A DNA stretch of 64,000 nucleotides from Liolophura sinensis (lineage: Eukaryota > Mollusca > Polyplacophora > Chitonida > Chitonidae): the NCBI RefSeq assembly GCF_032854445.1, contig NC_088298.1, positions 7,799,504 to 7,863,503 on the forward strand, written 5' to 3'. Positions 1 to 11,104 of this stretch are shown piece by piece. A program made the position numbers and the translations under genes. Under the pieces are notes generated by a model that saw only the letters and a list, made by a program, of their open reading frames with translations, was not told the DNA's origin and ran no database searches. The stretch's first letter is position 1, and each line of letters begins with the position of its first letter.

Positions 1-188
1 GTTCTATTTTCGTACTTTATATACTTTCTGAATTCTTTGGTAGTTTGTCCTAAAGGTCGTTTTGGGAATTTGCCTTCGATCATTGACCCGTAACGTCCAT
101 CTTGGTTGACGAATGTCTGTTTCGAGGCATATTTTCAGTGCAAAAGAAATAAATAAGCAAAAAAGGAGAACATATTTACATAGTCAAA

Positions 189-221
189 ATGAATTTCTGC
201 GGAATTACTTTGCTTATTATG
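189..221 (+). CDS. candidate first coding exon of a small unrecognised gene
   Basis: An ATG at 189 with A at -3 opens eleven codons (MNFCGITLLIM) that end exactly at a GTAAGC donor at 222, in phase 0. The peptide has a short hydrophobic stretch like the start of a signal peptide. The next plausible exon, at 1254-1400, also begins in phase 0, so the two could be joined directly; the SINEs at 351-895 would then lie in the intron. A TATA-like run lies near position 17. Without splicing, the frame closes after 24 codons at a TGA. No protein family is recognised. The call rests on start context, donor and matching phase only. Confidence 0.35.
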
Positions 222-350
222 GTAAGCTGTTCAGTTCATCAGCATTCATTGCAAGTTGCATGATGTCACCTCTGCAGACGTTTTGCGGAGAGTACGCGTT
301 GTGATTGCTCTATCACTCTTACAGAGATGGTAATATAAACAAGCATGGGT

Positions 351-564
351 TTATTTATTTGTTTGGTGTTTTACGTCGTACTCAAGAATATTTCATTTAT
401 ATGATGGCGGCCAGGTTAATGGTGGGAGGAAACCGGGCAGGACACAGCTGACTATCCACAGGTTGCTGCCAGACCTTCCCACGTTGGGGTGGAGAGGAAG
501 CCAGCATGAGTTGGACTTGAACTCACATTGACCGCATTAATGTAAGGCTCCTGGGTCATTGCGA
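351..564 (-). repeat. SINE-A copy, minus orientation
   Basis: Read on the minus strand this is the SINE-A body: the B-box-like segment, the GGTTTCCTCCCACC core and the AATAAATAAA tail. The tRNA-like 5' head is reduced to its last part near the ATTGCGG/CCAGGAGCC segment at 550-563. It lies in the candidate intron between 221 and 1254. Confidence 0.8.
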
Positions 565-578
565 ACAAATATGGACGT

Positions 579-895
579 GAGTGAGTGAGTGCTTAGAGTT
601 TCGCGTCGTACTCAACAATTTTTCAGTTATATGACGAGGAAGGAGTCCTTAGAGTACATGGATGTGTACATGTATGTGCCTCCTTGTTGTAGGACGGATT
701 TCCACCACTCTTTTATCTAGTGCTGCTTCAATGAGACGACTTACCGAAGGCAAGTCAGTCGCCCCGACCGCGCCATTATAATGATACGGGTCAACCAGTC
801 GTTGCACCATCCCGTTAATGCTGAAGGACAGGCCAGGAAGCTACTCTTTGAAGGTCTTATGTTTGACCCGACCAATGATTGACGCTGGATCTACC
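579..895 (-). repeat. SINE-B copy, minus orientation
   Basis: A second repeat family. Its minus strand matches 55998-56345 along most of its length, including a CAACGACTGGTTGACC segment, a GGAAATCCGTCCT segment and a tail of CATAT.ACTGAAAAATTGTTGAGTACGACG followed by CTCACTCAC. The tail lies at 579-640. No clear A/B-box head was found. Confidence 0.7.
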
Positions 896-1253
896 GCTCC
901 ATGAAGCAAACGCTTTAATAACTGAGCCATCGGGGCCGGTAGCATGGACGTGGATGCTCTAACTGTGTGCTTTGTCTCTGTGCTTGAGTCGACTGCCGTC
1001 GCTGCTTTGGTTGCGCTCTCCATACTGTAGTTTGCTATATTCTGGTATACAGAATTTTTTATGTCGCTGAATTTAATCTTGTTGTTCACGGCACAAGATG
1101 TAGCGTTTCTCGGTTGTCAGGTGTTTTCTTGGAGGATTGAAAACATCATTATTTTTGTAATAGTTGAATATTTTGAAACCTGCATAGCTGGTTGGTAACA
1201 TCGCTTTCTTTTGATTTAATTATCAAGAAATTGTTCTTTACCTCTATCTTCAG

Positions 1254-1400
1254 GGATACTTCCACGAAAATTCACCCTCTGGGAGACAGAGAGTTAACTC
1301 GGAGATTTACGTACCTAGTGCACATGAGCCTCAGCATTACGAGGGCGTGGACGAGAAAACTCTGGCGCATAATTTACTATCGATACAACCAGTGGGAAGG
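1254..1400 (+). CDS. candidate internal exon, 49 codons, phase 0-0
   Basis: A pyrimidine-rich acceptor (CCTCTATCTTCAG, ending at 1253) and an AGG|GTATGT donor (GT at 1401) bound exactly 49 open codons starting GYFHENSPSG and ending SIQPVGR. The composition is hydrophilic and non-repetitive, unlike the flanking transposon debris. Both boundaries are phase 0, matching the candidate exon at 189-221. The final VGR would resemble an amidation/cleavage site of a secreted peptide precursor if the chain ends soon after, but that is speculation. No domain is recognised. Possible next acceptors are at 1590 and 3207. Confidence 0.4.
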
Positions 1401-1793
1401 GTATGTTGAGATCGCCAATCCTTTGTAATTTCAAGGGTCGCTTGAATAAGTAATAAAGAATACGAAGAGAGTTTCTTTATTGACTGCAATATTTTTCGGG
1501 TATAGAAAGAAGACCCCAGGGCGCGAGTTCATTTCAGAGCGGGGTCAAATGACAAACTCAAATTGTGTACCAGTTAAATTATGTTTTCAGTTCACCATAG
1601 AGAGACCTAAGCTGAGACTTTAAAAGACGACTGACCAATCGCCGTAAGTTGGACATTGTGCAAGGAGTAAGTAACCTACCTAAGTGAAAGATTCACGAAT
1701 ACATAGAATTCACAAACCTTACGTTGCTTAGCACCCTATTCTATTGAAAATAGCGCGAGGTAACTTATTGATGAACAAGTCTCATTAAGTGCT

Positions 1794-2036
1794 GGGCCTC
1801 CTTGGCTCAGTAGGTTAGCGTGCTAGCGCAGCGTAATGATGTAAGTCAAGTCAATGAGTTTAGGTCCAGCTCATGCTGAATTCCTTTCCGGCTGTAAGTG
1901 GGAAGGTCTTCTGCAACCTTTGGATGGGCGTGTTTCGTCCTGGCTCTGCTCTGTTTTCTCCCACCATAATGCAACTGCCGTCGTACAAAAGAAATATTCT
2001 GGAGTTGCTACCAATCAAAGAAATCAAACACAAGAA
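1794..2036 (+). repeat. SINE-A copy with tRNA-like head
   Basis: A near full-length + copy. The A-box-like TGGCTCAGTAGG at 1803-1814 fits the tRNA consensus, and a decayed B box (GAGTTTAGGTCC) lies at 1856-1867. The GGTCTTCTGCAACC and CTCCCACCATAATG core segments follow, then an A-rich tail. Divergence suggests an older insertion. Confidence 0.8.
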
Positions 2037-3207
2037 ATATTTCCGGTCATTCCCAATTGTTGCTGATGTTACACAGACAGGAACCGATCACGCCACAGAG
2101 AGGGGATATATGGTCACAAATGAGGCTGTGCTAAAACCTTTGACAGCAAACTTAGCTCAGCCATTCTTGTGGCTGGGCCAGTCTCGTTCAACGTAGCATC
2201 ATAAATACATCAATAGGACAAGACCGAAGAATTTTGGTTTAAACGTCCAGTTTACCGAATTAGATGAAATGAAATTGTCCCTGATTACTTAGAATGTAGC
2301 TCAAATTTTTGCCTTTTTTAAAATACGAGTCTACTTGTAGAGTCTATCTGTGTAGAGTTAAAATCATTCTGTGATTTTGAAAAAGTTATAGAGCGAAGCG
2401 CATTATTATTTTTAGGAACTTTATTATCGTGTTTGAACGGTAAGACGTGCACAGATGCACGTGGCGTCACAATGATATTTTGTGAAAGGTTATTGTGTCT
2501 ACTATCCTAAAATCATGGTCAGATTCGTTGATCACTTTTTTTGCCATCAATCTCCGGTATAGCCTCTTCGCTCTTTCAGCGAAGGACATTTATACGTAAG
2601 CTAACGAAGAGGCTGTTTTTGATGTCAGATCAGTGATACCTATTAAAAACCGTTATACATCATTAATCGTGCCAGTTCTTTTCTGTAAGATTGTCTTGAT
2701 ACATCTGGAAGAGTGGGAACTGGGCACTCAAAAAATTAATCTGTTGATTTTAACAGAAAGTTTGTTATCTGAGTGTTGCTAGCGTGTATTCTGTCATTCT
2801 GTTATTATAACGCAACATTGTGCCTTTAACATAATGTCCTGTTAGTTCAATAGAATCTTTATGTTGAATTAATAGAATACGCATGTTATATTTGACAGAA
2901 TAATCTGTTGGAATAGCAGAATACATTCTAGCATCAATCAAAAAACAAAATTTCTGTTAAACTTAAGAGATTCAGTTTTTGATGTCGCGGCTGGCTGATT
3001 TATCTGGCCGTTTATCTTTCAGTCGCTAGACTACTCTGGCTTGAATCATTATGCTGTAGTGCTTTGCTTTGTATTTGGGCATATGCCAGGATTCTGCTAG
3101 ACTCAGTGGACTAGAACAGATCTTTGTACATTTTTATGTTTATTAAATGTAATTTCTAGTCAACATTTTGAGTAATGTTTAAATTGTTTTTCTTTCTTTT
3201 GTTTCAG
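2037..3207. other. no gene recognised; contains one perfect inverted repeat
   Basis: AT-rich sequence with no coding signal I can support. AGCCTCTTCG at 2561-2570 and CGAAGAGGCT at 2605-2614 form a perfect 10-bp inverted repeat with a 34-base loop, followed by a T run. A TTTAACAGAAA motif occurs near both 2750 and, inverted, 2955, hinting at an old repeat. Confidence 0.4.
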
Positions 3208-3296
3208 AGTTTGACAGTTTGGCAGTGTCAGATATTCTAGTAACCTTTCCCACTAGTACATTGTCAAGCGCGTACCTTACCAACTGCAACAGCTGA
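3208..3296 (+). CDS. possible terminal exon (weak)
   Basis: An excellent pyrimidine tract and acceptor (TTTCTTTCTTTTGTTTCAG) end at 3207. Read in phase 0, as needed to follow the exon at 1254-1400 directly, ten codons lead to TAG at 3238. Read after a phase 1 donor, 28 codons starting FDSLAVSDIL lead to TGA at 3294. Which reading, if either, is used cannot be decided here, and no family is recognised. Confidence 0.18.
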
Positions 3297-4340
3297 CATA
3301 TGTATATTTTATATACTGAACTATTTTATATGATCAAGCTGCAAGCCATAAATATGCGAAACATATTTTCTGTGATCCTTGAAACAGAACACAAATTGCT
3401 ATTAGAACCGAATGTTCACAGACTCATGTCCAATCATAAATCCAGAAAGATTATATGTATACGTATTCCTCATGTAGGTAATTATTGATTTTATTTTATA
3501 AGGAACTAGTATAAGATTAACCTTATAAGACACAGAATTAAGTAAGTTTATGAAGGTGCTGAATTTTTTTTTTATGAATGTATATATTTTTTGGCATTTT
3601 GATATAACCATTATTGGCTTTATCAGTGTCGCTTTAATTTTGTATTCGCGCCTTTTATTACGTTTTTCTTGCCCTGTGTGAATTATGACTTCCGCTCTAT
3701 GTTTGTCTGCTTTATTTAATATGTGGTCATAAAACAAGAAATACTGACAGAGATGAATTGAACAATAACAAAACCTTTATCAGAGGACAACTTTATTGTC
3801 ACCGTAGTCCATGTTCGGTAAAAAAAGCAGTTATATATTTCGGATGGCTCGTTGAATGTCTGGTCCAATATATTCATTAACTGTCAGTATTATGTGTTCA
3901 TGGTTAGGCATTGATCCATTCCTATCAGAAAAATATATTAGGCTACGACAGTGTATATGGATGTTTTGTTCATTTACGAGGGAAATAGATGGAAATTTTA
4001 TGTAAATGGACAATGGGTGGGCCACGTAGCCAAGTGTGAACGAATACCATTATAAGAAAGGCCTTAATAATGTTTGTTTCAATTTTCAGCTGTCATTTAT
4101 AGAAGTATATTTTTATGAGAATTCCTCATAAAAGTATTAATATTTGTTGAACACGTATACGTCGTTGACTGTAAATTATATGTAATAAAATACATCGACA
4201 ATTTGTACAAAAGTGTGTATAAGTTGAATGAGTTGTAAAGTTTAAGAAAATGAAGCGTGAATTTCATGCTATGCGACATGAAAAAACTATGTTTTGATAT
4301 TTTGTTCTGACCGTAAGACCTTTGCTTCACGCTGTGTTTG
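3297..4340. other. AT-rich sequence, nothing recognised
   Basis: Short open frames on both strands look like chance frames in AT-rich DNA. No splice-bounded coding segment or repeat family was identified. Confidence 0.4.
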
Positions 4341-4655
4341 CAATGGCCGAGTGGTTGCGTGCTAGAACAGCAGAATGACTCAGTAGCCTCTCCATCGCTT
4401 GGGTGATCTCATGGTTAGAGGGTCCACCTCAAAGTCGGGATACCTGGGATCCAAAACGGTTCGAGACTTCAGTACTTGTTGCTGCCTCCCTTGTCGCTCA
4501 GCACAGGGGGTTAGGGCATGGAACCATGAGAATGGCTGGTTGCCCCGGGGTCAGTATAATGTGACTGGGTGGGGTGTCATGTTTGGTGTCTTAGGTGGCA
4601 ACACACCTAAGGACTCTTCTTGGTCATATGAAAAATTGTCAAAGATGTAAAAACC
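4341..4655 (+). repeat. SINE-C: tRNA-like head with unrelated body
   Basis: It begins with TGGCCGAGTGG (4344-4354), a class II tRNA-like A box, and has a B-box-like GGTTCGAGAC at about 4458-4467. The spacing is longer than in a tRNA. The body contains GCCCCGGGGTCAGTATAATG and differs from SINE-A. It ends with TCATATGAAAAATTGTCA, close to the SINE-B tail, so SINE-B and SINE-C may share a 3' end. Confidence 0.55.
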
Positions 4656-4659
4656 CAAG

Positions 4660-4768
4660 CTGGTTTCCCCGAGCCCCGCTTTGTTTCTTCTCACCATAAT
4701 ATTGGCCGCCGTTGAATAAGTAAAATATTTTTAAATGCAGCGTGAAACACTAATCAAATAAATAAACA
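4660..4768 (+). repeat. SINE-A 3' fragment
   Basis: TGGTTTCCCC, TCTCACCATAATATTGGCCG and the AATCAAATAAATAAAC tail match the 3' half of SINE-A. It directly abuts SINE-C, giving a composite repeat. Confidence 0.7.
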
Positions 4769-5383
4769 AATTGTATTCCAACCACCGTGAAAATTCAACT
4801 CTTTTCAACTTTATTGGCTGAAACATTTAATACGCCGTATATGTGAAGAAATTCAACAGTACACCACTTCTAACTTTGGAACTATCATACATGAACCGGC
4901 ATTCAGTTGATACTCGGCTATTTACCAGTTAAAAGGTGTCTTGTAGAATAGAGATTAGTGATATAAATTTGACTCTGATCAGGTACGCCGGTCATTGTCA
5001 TACAGGGATGCTTACACACTTAGGAAAACGACAATATGCACAAAATGTGCTTCGGTGGAGTCCTAAATCCAATCCAATTTTATGGTAGAGTTTAAGTGAC
5101 TTAAAATGCTCAATTCTCGGCATATATTTTCTTTACCGGTACATCCGAAAGTCCCTTTTTATATTACACAAGAAGATTTTTTAACTCCTTAGATGCATAC
5201 ACGAAATTGGCATTTTTATGGGTAAAGAATAGTTCCATCTTTGGAATGAGGTAATCGGTTTTAAGTTCGTTTGCGTAGCTTTATGTTCATTTCATGCAAA
5301 CGAAGAGAATGTTTATTATGGACCTCCTGCAGATGTTGTTCCACTAAATGCCCTCTGCATGCAATGCATGGTGACATACATAC
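4769..5383. other. no gene or repeat recognised
   Basis: AT-rich intergenic or intronic sequence without a supported feature. Confidence 0.4.
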
Positions 5384-5548
5384 GTTTTACGCCGTACTCC
5401 AGAATATTTCACTAATATACTTCGGCCGCCAGCGTTATGGTGGGAGGAAATCTAGCAGAGCCCGTGGGAAACCAACGATTATCCGCAGGTTGCTGGAAGA
5501 CATTTCCACATACAACAGGAGAGAAAGCCTGCATGAGCTTTGAATCCT
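5384..5548 (-). repeat. SINE-A copy, minus, truncated at the B-box region
   Basis: TTTTACGCCGTACTCCAGAATATTTCACT begins the reverse-oriented 3' tail (split here into TTTTACGCCGTACTC and AGAATATTTCACT in substance). The GGTGGGAGGAAA core and the GCATGAGCTTTGAATCC end follow. The tRNA-like head is missing. Confidence 0.75.
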
Positions 5549-5568
5549 GTAAAAATTGTTAAATTTTG

Positions 5569-5747
5569 TATTTATTTGCTTAGTATTTTACGCCGTAATC
5601 AAGAATATTTAACTAATACGACGGCTGCCAGCATTATGGTGGGAGGAGACCTAGCGTGGCCCGGAAGAAACCCACAGCCATCTGCATTTTGCTGGAAGTA
5701 CATTCCCACGTACAACCCGAGAGGAAGCAATCATGAGCTGTGGATCA
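5569..5747 (-). repeat. SINE-A copy, minus, second of three in a row
   Basis: Same family and orientation as 5384-5548 and 5771-5865, separated by about 20 bases. It carries ATTATGGTGGGAGGAG and ACCCGAGAGGAAGC. The tRNA-like head is absent. Confidence 0.75.
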
Positions 5748-5770
5748 TTTTAAAAAAATCGCTGAATTTT

Positions 5771-5865
5771 TTATTTATTTATTTTATAGGTGTTTTACGC
5801 CGTACTCAATATTTCACTTAATATTTCACTTAACAACTGGACAGAGCCCGTGAAAAACACCAACA
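5771..5865 (-). repeat. SINE-A tail fragment, minus, third in a row
   Basis: TTTATTTATTTTATAGGTG then TTTTACGCCGTACTC, followed by a duplicated ATTTCACTTA and an abrupt jump to AGAGCCCGTGAAAAA. This is an internally deleted SINE-A. Confidence 0.65.
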
Positions 5866-8009
5866 AAACTGGATGAATCGGTTAAATCCAGAAACTGAAA
5901 CAGAAAACGATACGGTGTATGCATTTAAAGATTTTAAGGTACATGATAAATACTCGCTTGTCACGAGCCACTTGATATGTTTCTTACAGTATTTGGACAA
6001 CGACAGCAAGCACGGGAAACCGCTGTGCCCTGTGGTAAACCACAGACCTTTGGCACTGTTCTGGCAATCATCACCACGTGTTATATTTAGATATGCGTGC
6101 CATTTTGATGGTAGACAAGTACCCGGTATGGTAGTTTTCTGGAATTACTGCGTAAGTTCATATTCGTAGCCTAATACATACTTTAACTGGTATGTCCCAG
6201 AATTATGGGACGAGGAAAGATTTCCAGATTTTTGACACTGTATTCCCGGCTTCCTGGAACTGGTTCCCACCAAGTGTCAACTGTCTCCGAGTTCTTAAAC
6301 TGGATCACAATTCACTATTCCAGACACTGGGACTGTTTCGCAATTCACCGTACAAGAATTTTCCCACTCTTAATAAAATATCTACTTACTGAGGATGCTT
6401 ACCGGCAATTTGGTGTCTACTCGTGACTCCAAGGCCATTTGCAGACGCTGAAAAATCAATTTATAGTTTTCCACATGGAATAGGCGGAGCAGTGAACCAA
6501 ATTAGAAAACTCTGATTGGTCAGAAGGGCAATTTTTGACAGTTTGTAAACACAGATGACACGATGATGTCACCACGATTACAACCAAGAACTCCAAAATA
6601 AAGCCAAAATCTAAATGCCAATGTCTGAAAAGTCCATATTTTTATCCATATTACTCAAAACGTAAAACCAATTTCCACACAAAGGTAATAAATGATAAAT
6701 TCCTTATCAAAACGTGGTGGAAAAATCCTGGTCCGATTTCTAAAAGTGCGTGTCTATACACACCATAATTACCATAAATGTACAAAAATGGCGGCAACAA
6801 ATACTTCTGATTTCGAGGTTAAACTGAGGACAATTAACGTCATTTTACTGTGTGAAACAGGGACGGAAATAGAAGGTAAAGGTTTTTCAGATAAGACAAT
6901 AACATAGGATTTCGTAATTTCTACATTATTATCACTACATTGCTGAAAAATACTTATAATTATCCCAACTATGTAGGAACGCTGATACAACAACATCACT
7001 CGTCTATGAAACAGATAAACGTAAGTTTAAAACTTCCTACGAGAATAAATAAACGCTATACTGGCAAATATTGACATCATAAATTTAACTAGTATGGCCT
7101 CAGATAACGATCTTAACAAAATTTCCGTGAAAATTCATTAAAACATGAATATATGAAACTTCCCTCAATTTATTTCTTAAATCCTGCTTTCTTAAATCCC
7201 GCTACAGATGTATAGGTCATAAAATTGTAGCCGGCTCCAGTCACACTGAAAGATCTTTTCTTTTGTATTGAACACTGTAGAATTGTGACAATCACTTCAC
7301 CACAAATGTAACTTTCTGAAAAATTCTAGAGCACTCAGCTATGCACCAATCAATTAAATGAATATATAACAAATCCAACTTTCAGCCTTATACCTCCTCT
7401 ACACATAACATGTTAATGTTAATGATGGCCTGAGGACCACTCGTGCGCTCAACCAGAATTCACGTATGATATCGCTATAGTTGCTAAATATTAAGTAATA
7501 CCATAGCTTAACCATTCTAATTCATGATAACACTAATTTAGTGCAAGATGGTCTTTATCTTTACTCACACAAAATTATGCTTCCAAAGAAGAAAAAAGCC
7601 ACAAAGATTAGAACTCTTTCTCGATGTACAAACTGTTCTCAACACCAACTTTGTTAGTCCAATGTACTATTGAGGTTGCCAGACCAATTATCGCAGAAAT
7701 ACGGAATTTAGGCTTAGTAAATATGACAAAACTGATCCCAATATTATAAAGTGTATGTTTTCCATATGAAGACGAGCGTTAACCAATACAAAACTGTGAC
7801 AGCAAGTAGAAATTACAGAGCCGTGAAAGGGACATGGCGTTTTTCTTTTTTGTACCTGTGCGTTTTTCATTTTATCCACTGTTGCAGTCGGAGGTTTTTT
7901 TTCTTTTTAAGCAGCTCCCCCCTCCTCCTCCCCCCCCTAAAGAAAACTTCTTAAATGAAAACGCAGCCCATTTCTCATAGCTATATAACTTTTATGATGG
8001 ATTCGACAG
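5866..8009. other. about 2 kb without a recognised feature
   Basis: A 98-codon open frame from 5873 contains a possible acceptor at 5989 but shows no recognisable domain. Other frames are short. A T-rich, then C-rich run lies at about 7897-7937. Confidence 0.4.
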
Positions 8010-8256
8010 AGATTTGTTCTTCTGGATATTTACAGAATTGTATTGGGATTTTTAAATTTGCACCTTCTTATCGTACCTCTCCGGGAGCGATTCTCCGCCT
8101 TACCGTATCAGGTCCTTTTATTCATGTATCGTACATTTTATTTGACTGGTGTTTTGCGCCATACTCAAGATTAATACTTCTGCGTGTTTACAGAACTGTG
8201 CTGGGTCTTTGAGATTTGCACTTTCTTATCGTACCTCTCTGTGGCCGATTCTCCGA
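8010..8256. repeat. diverged direct duplication of ~90 bp flanking a SINE-A end
   Basis: The segment around 8025-8100 (TTTACAGAATTGT, TCTTATCGTACCTCTC, GATTCTCCG) recurs around 8185-8256 with substitutions. The second copy sits inside the SINE-A body, between its tail at 8141-8170 and the rest of the element from 8262. Confidence 0.5.
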
Positions 8257-8438
8257 CACACTTATACCACGGTGGCCAGCATTGTGGTGGAAGGAAACCG
8301 GGCAAAGCAAGGGGAAAGCCATGACCATCCGCAGGTTGTGGTAGACCTTCCCATGTACGGCCGGAGAAAAAGCATGCATGAGCTGGACTTGAAGTCACGG
8401 AGACCGTATTGCTGAGAGGCTCCTGGGTCATTGCGGGC
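8141..8438 (-). repeat. SINE-A copy, minus, interrupted
   Basis: The reverse tail (TTTGACTGGTGTTTTGCGCC) starts at 8141 and the core (GGTGGAAGGAAACCGG) resumes after about 90 foreign bases. It ends with GGCTCCTGGGTCATTGCGG at about 8438. Confidence 0.7.
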
Positions 8439-9084
8439 GTGCAAACCTCCTCTGGTAAGGAGAGTCCTCGAAAATATTTGGTCAGCTATGTAAATATCCA
8501 CTATGCCTAGCGGTTTTAAAGACATAATACTTGATAAATCAAAGGACGAATGTATCGTCGAAATGAAATGTGTGTACTTATACCACACATTTCTCTGTCT
8601 CCGATCGGTAAGGTCAAAGCTTTTTTTTTTCGTGTCGGTTCGTTCTTTCTCTCAGCAGATAACCTTTCGTATATCTGCAAACATTCAGTTAATTAAAGTT
8701 TTCTATTCTCGAATTTTGACAAGGTTATCTTGAGGGCGTTGCACACACATATATATCTGCAAAATCCTGGTGAGTGGGGCATGGCTGTGTGGTAGAAGTG
8801 CACTCCCGAACTCTAAGGCACCGGGTGTGGATTTAATCCTGTCCTTGGACAAGGACCCACCAACTTTCATCGTCTGCTGGCGTCTCAGTGATAATAGGTT
8901 AACAGCCATCTGCACACAGTCTTACATTCGTTGAAGCCCACTTGCCATTGGAGCCAGCAAGCGTACACCATGCATGGGAAGGTTTACATGTACGCAGGCT
9001 TAAATATTAACTTCAGGTTGAAGTCAAAGTATATTACAAGTCTGCTAATTTTCTAGTTTCAAAGAATGTGTCATTCAGACTGAA
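8439..9084. other. no gene recognised; possible tRNA-like fragment
   Basis: A segment starting GGCATGGCTGTGTGGTAGAAG at about 8778 resembles a tRNA A box, but no paired B box is clear. Nothing else is supported. Confidence 0.3.
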
Positions 9085-10300
9085 AAAATATCACAAATCT
9101 GCTACGTTTGGGGTGTACAGATCTATTACATCAACCAATGATTACACAGGACTCGATTATGGTGTTGCATCCAGTGCGGGAAAAATATTACAAGTCGTCT
9201 ATACAAGATGTATACGTATCTATTACATCAACCAATGACTACACAGGAGTCAAGTCTGCTGTTACAACTAGCGTCTGCATAGGACTTGAGTCTGGTGTTA
9301 CAACTAGTGTGGGGAAGATATCCCAAGTCGTCTATGCATTATGTGTACGGATCTATTACATCAACCAGTGACTACACAGGACTCAAGTCTGGTGTTGCAA
9401 CTCGTGTGGGGAAGATATCACAAGTCGTTCATACATGATGTGTACGGATCTATTACATCAACCAGTTACTACACAGGACTTGAGTCTGGTGTTGCAACTA
9501 GTGCGGGAAAAATATCACAAGTCGTCTATGCATGATGTGTACGGATGTATTACATCAACCAGTGACCACACAGGAGTTAAGTCTCGTGTTGCAACTAGTG
9601 CTGGGAAGATATCTCATACATGATGTGTACGGATCTATTACATCAACCCGTGACCACACAGGACTTAAGACTGGTGTTGCAACTAGTGCGGGGAAGATAT
9701 CACAAGTCGCCCTTTCATGATGTGTACGGATCTATTATATCAACCATTGACTACATAGGACTTAAGTCTGGTGTTGCAACTAGCGTGAGGAAAATATCAC
9801 CAGTCGTCTATGCATTATGCGTACGTATCTATTACATCAACCAGTGACTACACAGGAGTTAAGTCTGGTGTTGCAACTAGTGCGGGGAAGATATCACAAG
9901 TCGCCTTTTCGTGATGTGTACGGATCTATTATATCAACCAATGACTACATAGGACTTAAGTCTGGTGTTGCAACTAGCGCGAGGAATATATCACGAGTCG
10001 TCTATGCATTATGTGTACGTATCTATTACATCAACCAGTGACTACACAGGACTCAAGTCTGGTGTTGCAACTAGCTCGGGGAGAATGTCACCAGTCGTCT
10101 ATGCATTATGTGTACGTATCTATTACATCAACCAGTGACTACACAGGACTCAAGTCTGGTGTTGCAACTAGCGCGGGGAGAATGTCACACATAGTATATG
10201 CGTGGGGTGTACGATTCTATTACTTCAACCAGTGACTACACAGGATTCAAGGTTGAAGTTGCAAGCAGTGGGAAAATATCGGATGGAGTGCACGGATCTG
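9085..10300 (+). repeat. 97-bp minisatellite, about 12 units
   Basis: Tandem units of about 97 bp (range about 88-99), each with ATCTATTACATCAACC, ACTACACAGGACT, GTCTGGTGTTGCAAC and a GGGAAGATATCACAAGTCG segment. Unit anchors lie near 9118, 9216, 9351, 9448, 9545, 9633, 9730, 9827, 9924, 10019, 10117 and 10210. The period is not a multiple of three, so the short frames inside it are by-products. Confidence 0.92.
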
Positions 10301-10455
10301 TTACACAGATATTCTTCACTACAAAAAGCTAAGGGGCACTGCCCAAAGAGTGATTGAGAATGCAGAACGCCCATTGACTTAATAATAGCAATACTCTCCG
10401 CAAAATAGAAAATTGTCTCACGTAAAACCAGTTAGCGGACAGGTCAGATTTTACA
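10301..10455. other. short spacer, nothing recognised
   Basis: It separates the 97-bp array from the LINE fragment. It may be degraded upstream LINE sequence. Confidence 0.3.
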
Positions 10456-10782
10456 ATGTTCCCACAGTTATACACAGTGTCATCTAGGGGTGTAACTAAT
10501 GCTGAAAAATGTGATGCTATGGTAGATATCTTTGGTGATGTCTCAAGTTCTGAGAACTACAGCTCTGACTGTATCACATATAAACAGGCTATGGAAGGAC
10601 AGCATAGTTTCAGTAACATCCAGTTTGATGACAAGTCAGCGAATGAAGATTTTACTCTGAATGGACTGAAGCAGGCTGTAGGTAACACGAAAGACTCCTC
10701 CCCAGTTGTTATGGGGGATTGGGATAGGGGTGGGGTGGTGGGGTTAGTGTCCGCTATTCAATGATTAAAAACCTGCCTGAGC
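10456..10782 (+). pseudogene. non-LTR retrotransposon ORF2 fragment, region before the RT domain
   Basis: Translation gives a DVSSSENYSSD segment, then FTLNGLKQAVGNTKDSSP, which fits the conserved helix just before the LINE reverse transcriptase (pattern F-T-x-x-E-L-K-x-A-I...K-S-P-G-x-D). After a frameshift near 10730 the sequence YSMIKNLPE continues the same protein at 10753-10780. The reading is then cut by repeat D at about 10781, and the RT resumes at about 11105. The copy is dead: it has a frameshift, an insertion and no upstream endonuclease. Confidence 0.7.
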
Positions 10783-11104
10783 AGGGTCCCTGTACATTGT
10801 TCTAATGTGATTGTATGTTAAATGTGATGACAACGCAGCATTTTGAGTAATTCTAGTTCAGTCGGATAAATTGCAATTAACATCACTGCATTTTTCTAAC
10901 CTAATTCTGCTTAAGCCATTGGTGTAGGGAGCGTGTAATTTGCTGCTATGTATGCATTTACATGAACAGTTAAAATAACATCCTAATTGAGGTAAGTTGA
11001 CAAGAGGCCGTATGTCAGCGGTTACCTGTGACCATTTGTCAGCTATCACACTGTCGTCGCTGTTCTGGTTTATCTCCCTCTATGCTGTACGTCTGAATTA
11101 TATT
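10781..11104 (+). repeat. repeat D, copy 1, inserted in the LINE
   Basis: About 320 bp shared with 21465-21700 and 62852-63240. Common segments are TTTTGAGTAATTCTAG, GCATTTACATGAACAGTTA, GACAAGAGGCCGT and ATCACACTGTCGTCGCT. LINE protein sequence on each side (KNLPE to the left, LLLF...KPGK to the right) brackets it, which fixes its ends to within a few bases. Confidence 0.75.

Noticed and set aside
841..1089. 82-codon minus-strand ORF
   Set aside because: It overlaps the 5' part of SINE-B and shows no conserved motif.
1591..1623. Alternative terminal exon for the small gene at 189
   Set aside because: The acceptor at 1590 is acceptable and the phase fits, but only ten codons follow before TAA, so support is no better than for 3208. 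It was not annotated separately.
5873..6169. 98-codon + ORF with an internal acceptor-like site
   Set aside because: No start context, family or conserved motif. The possible 51-base intron is in frame and leaves the ORF unchanged in type, so it adds no evidence.
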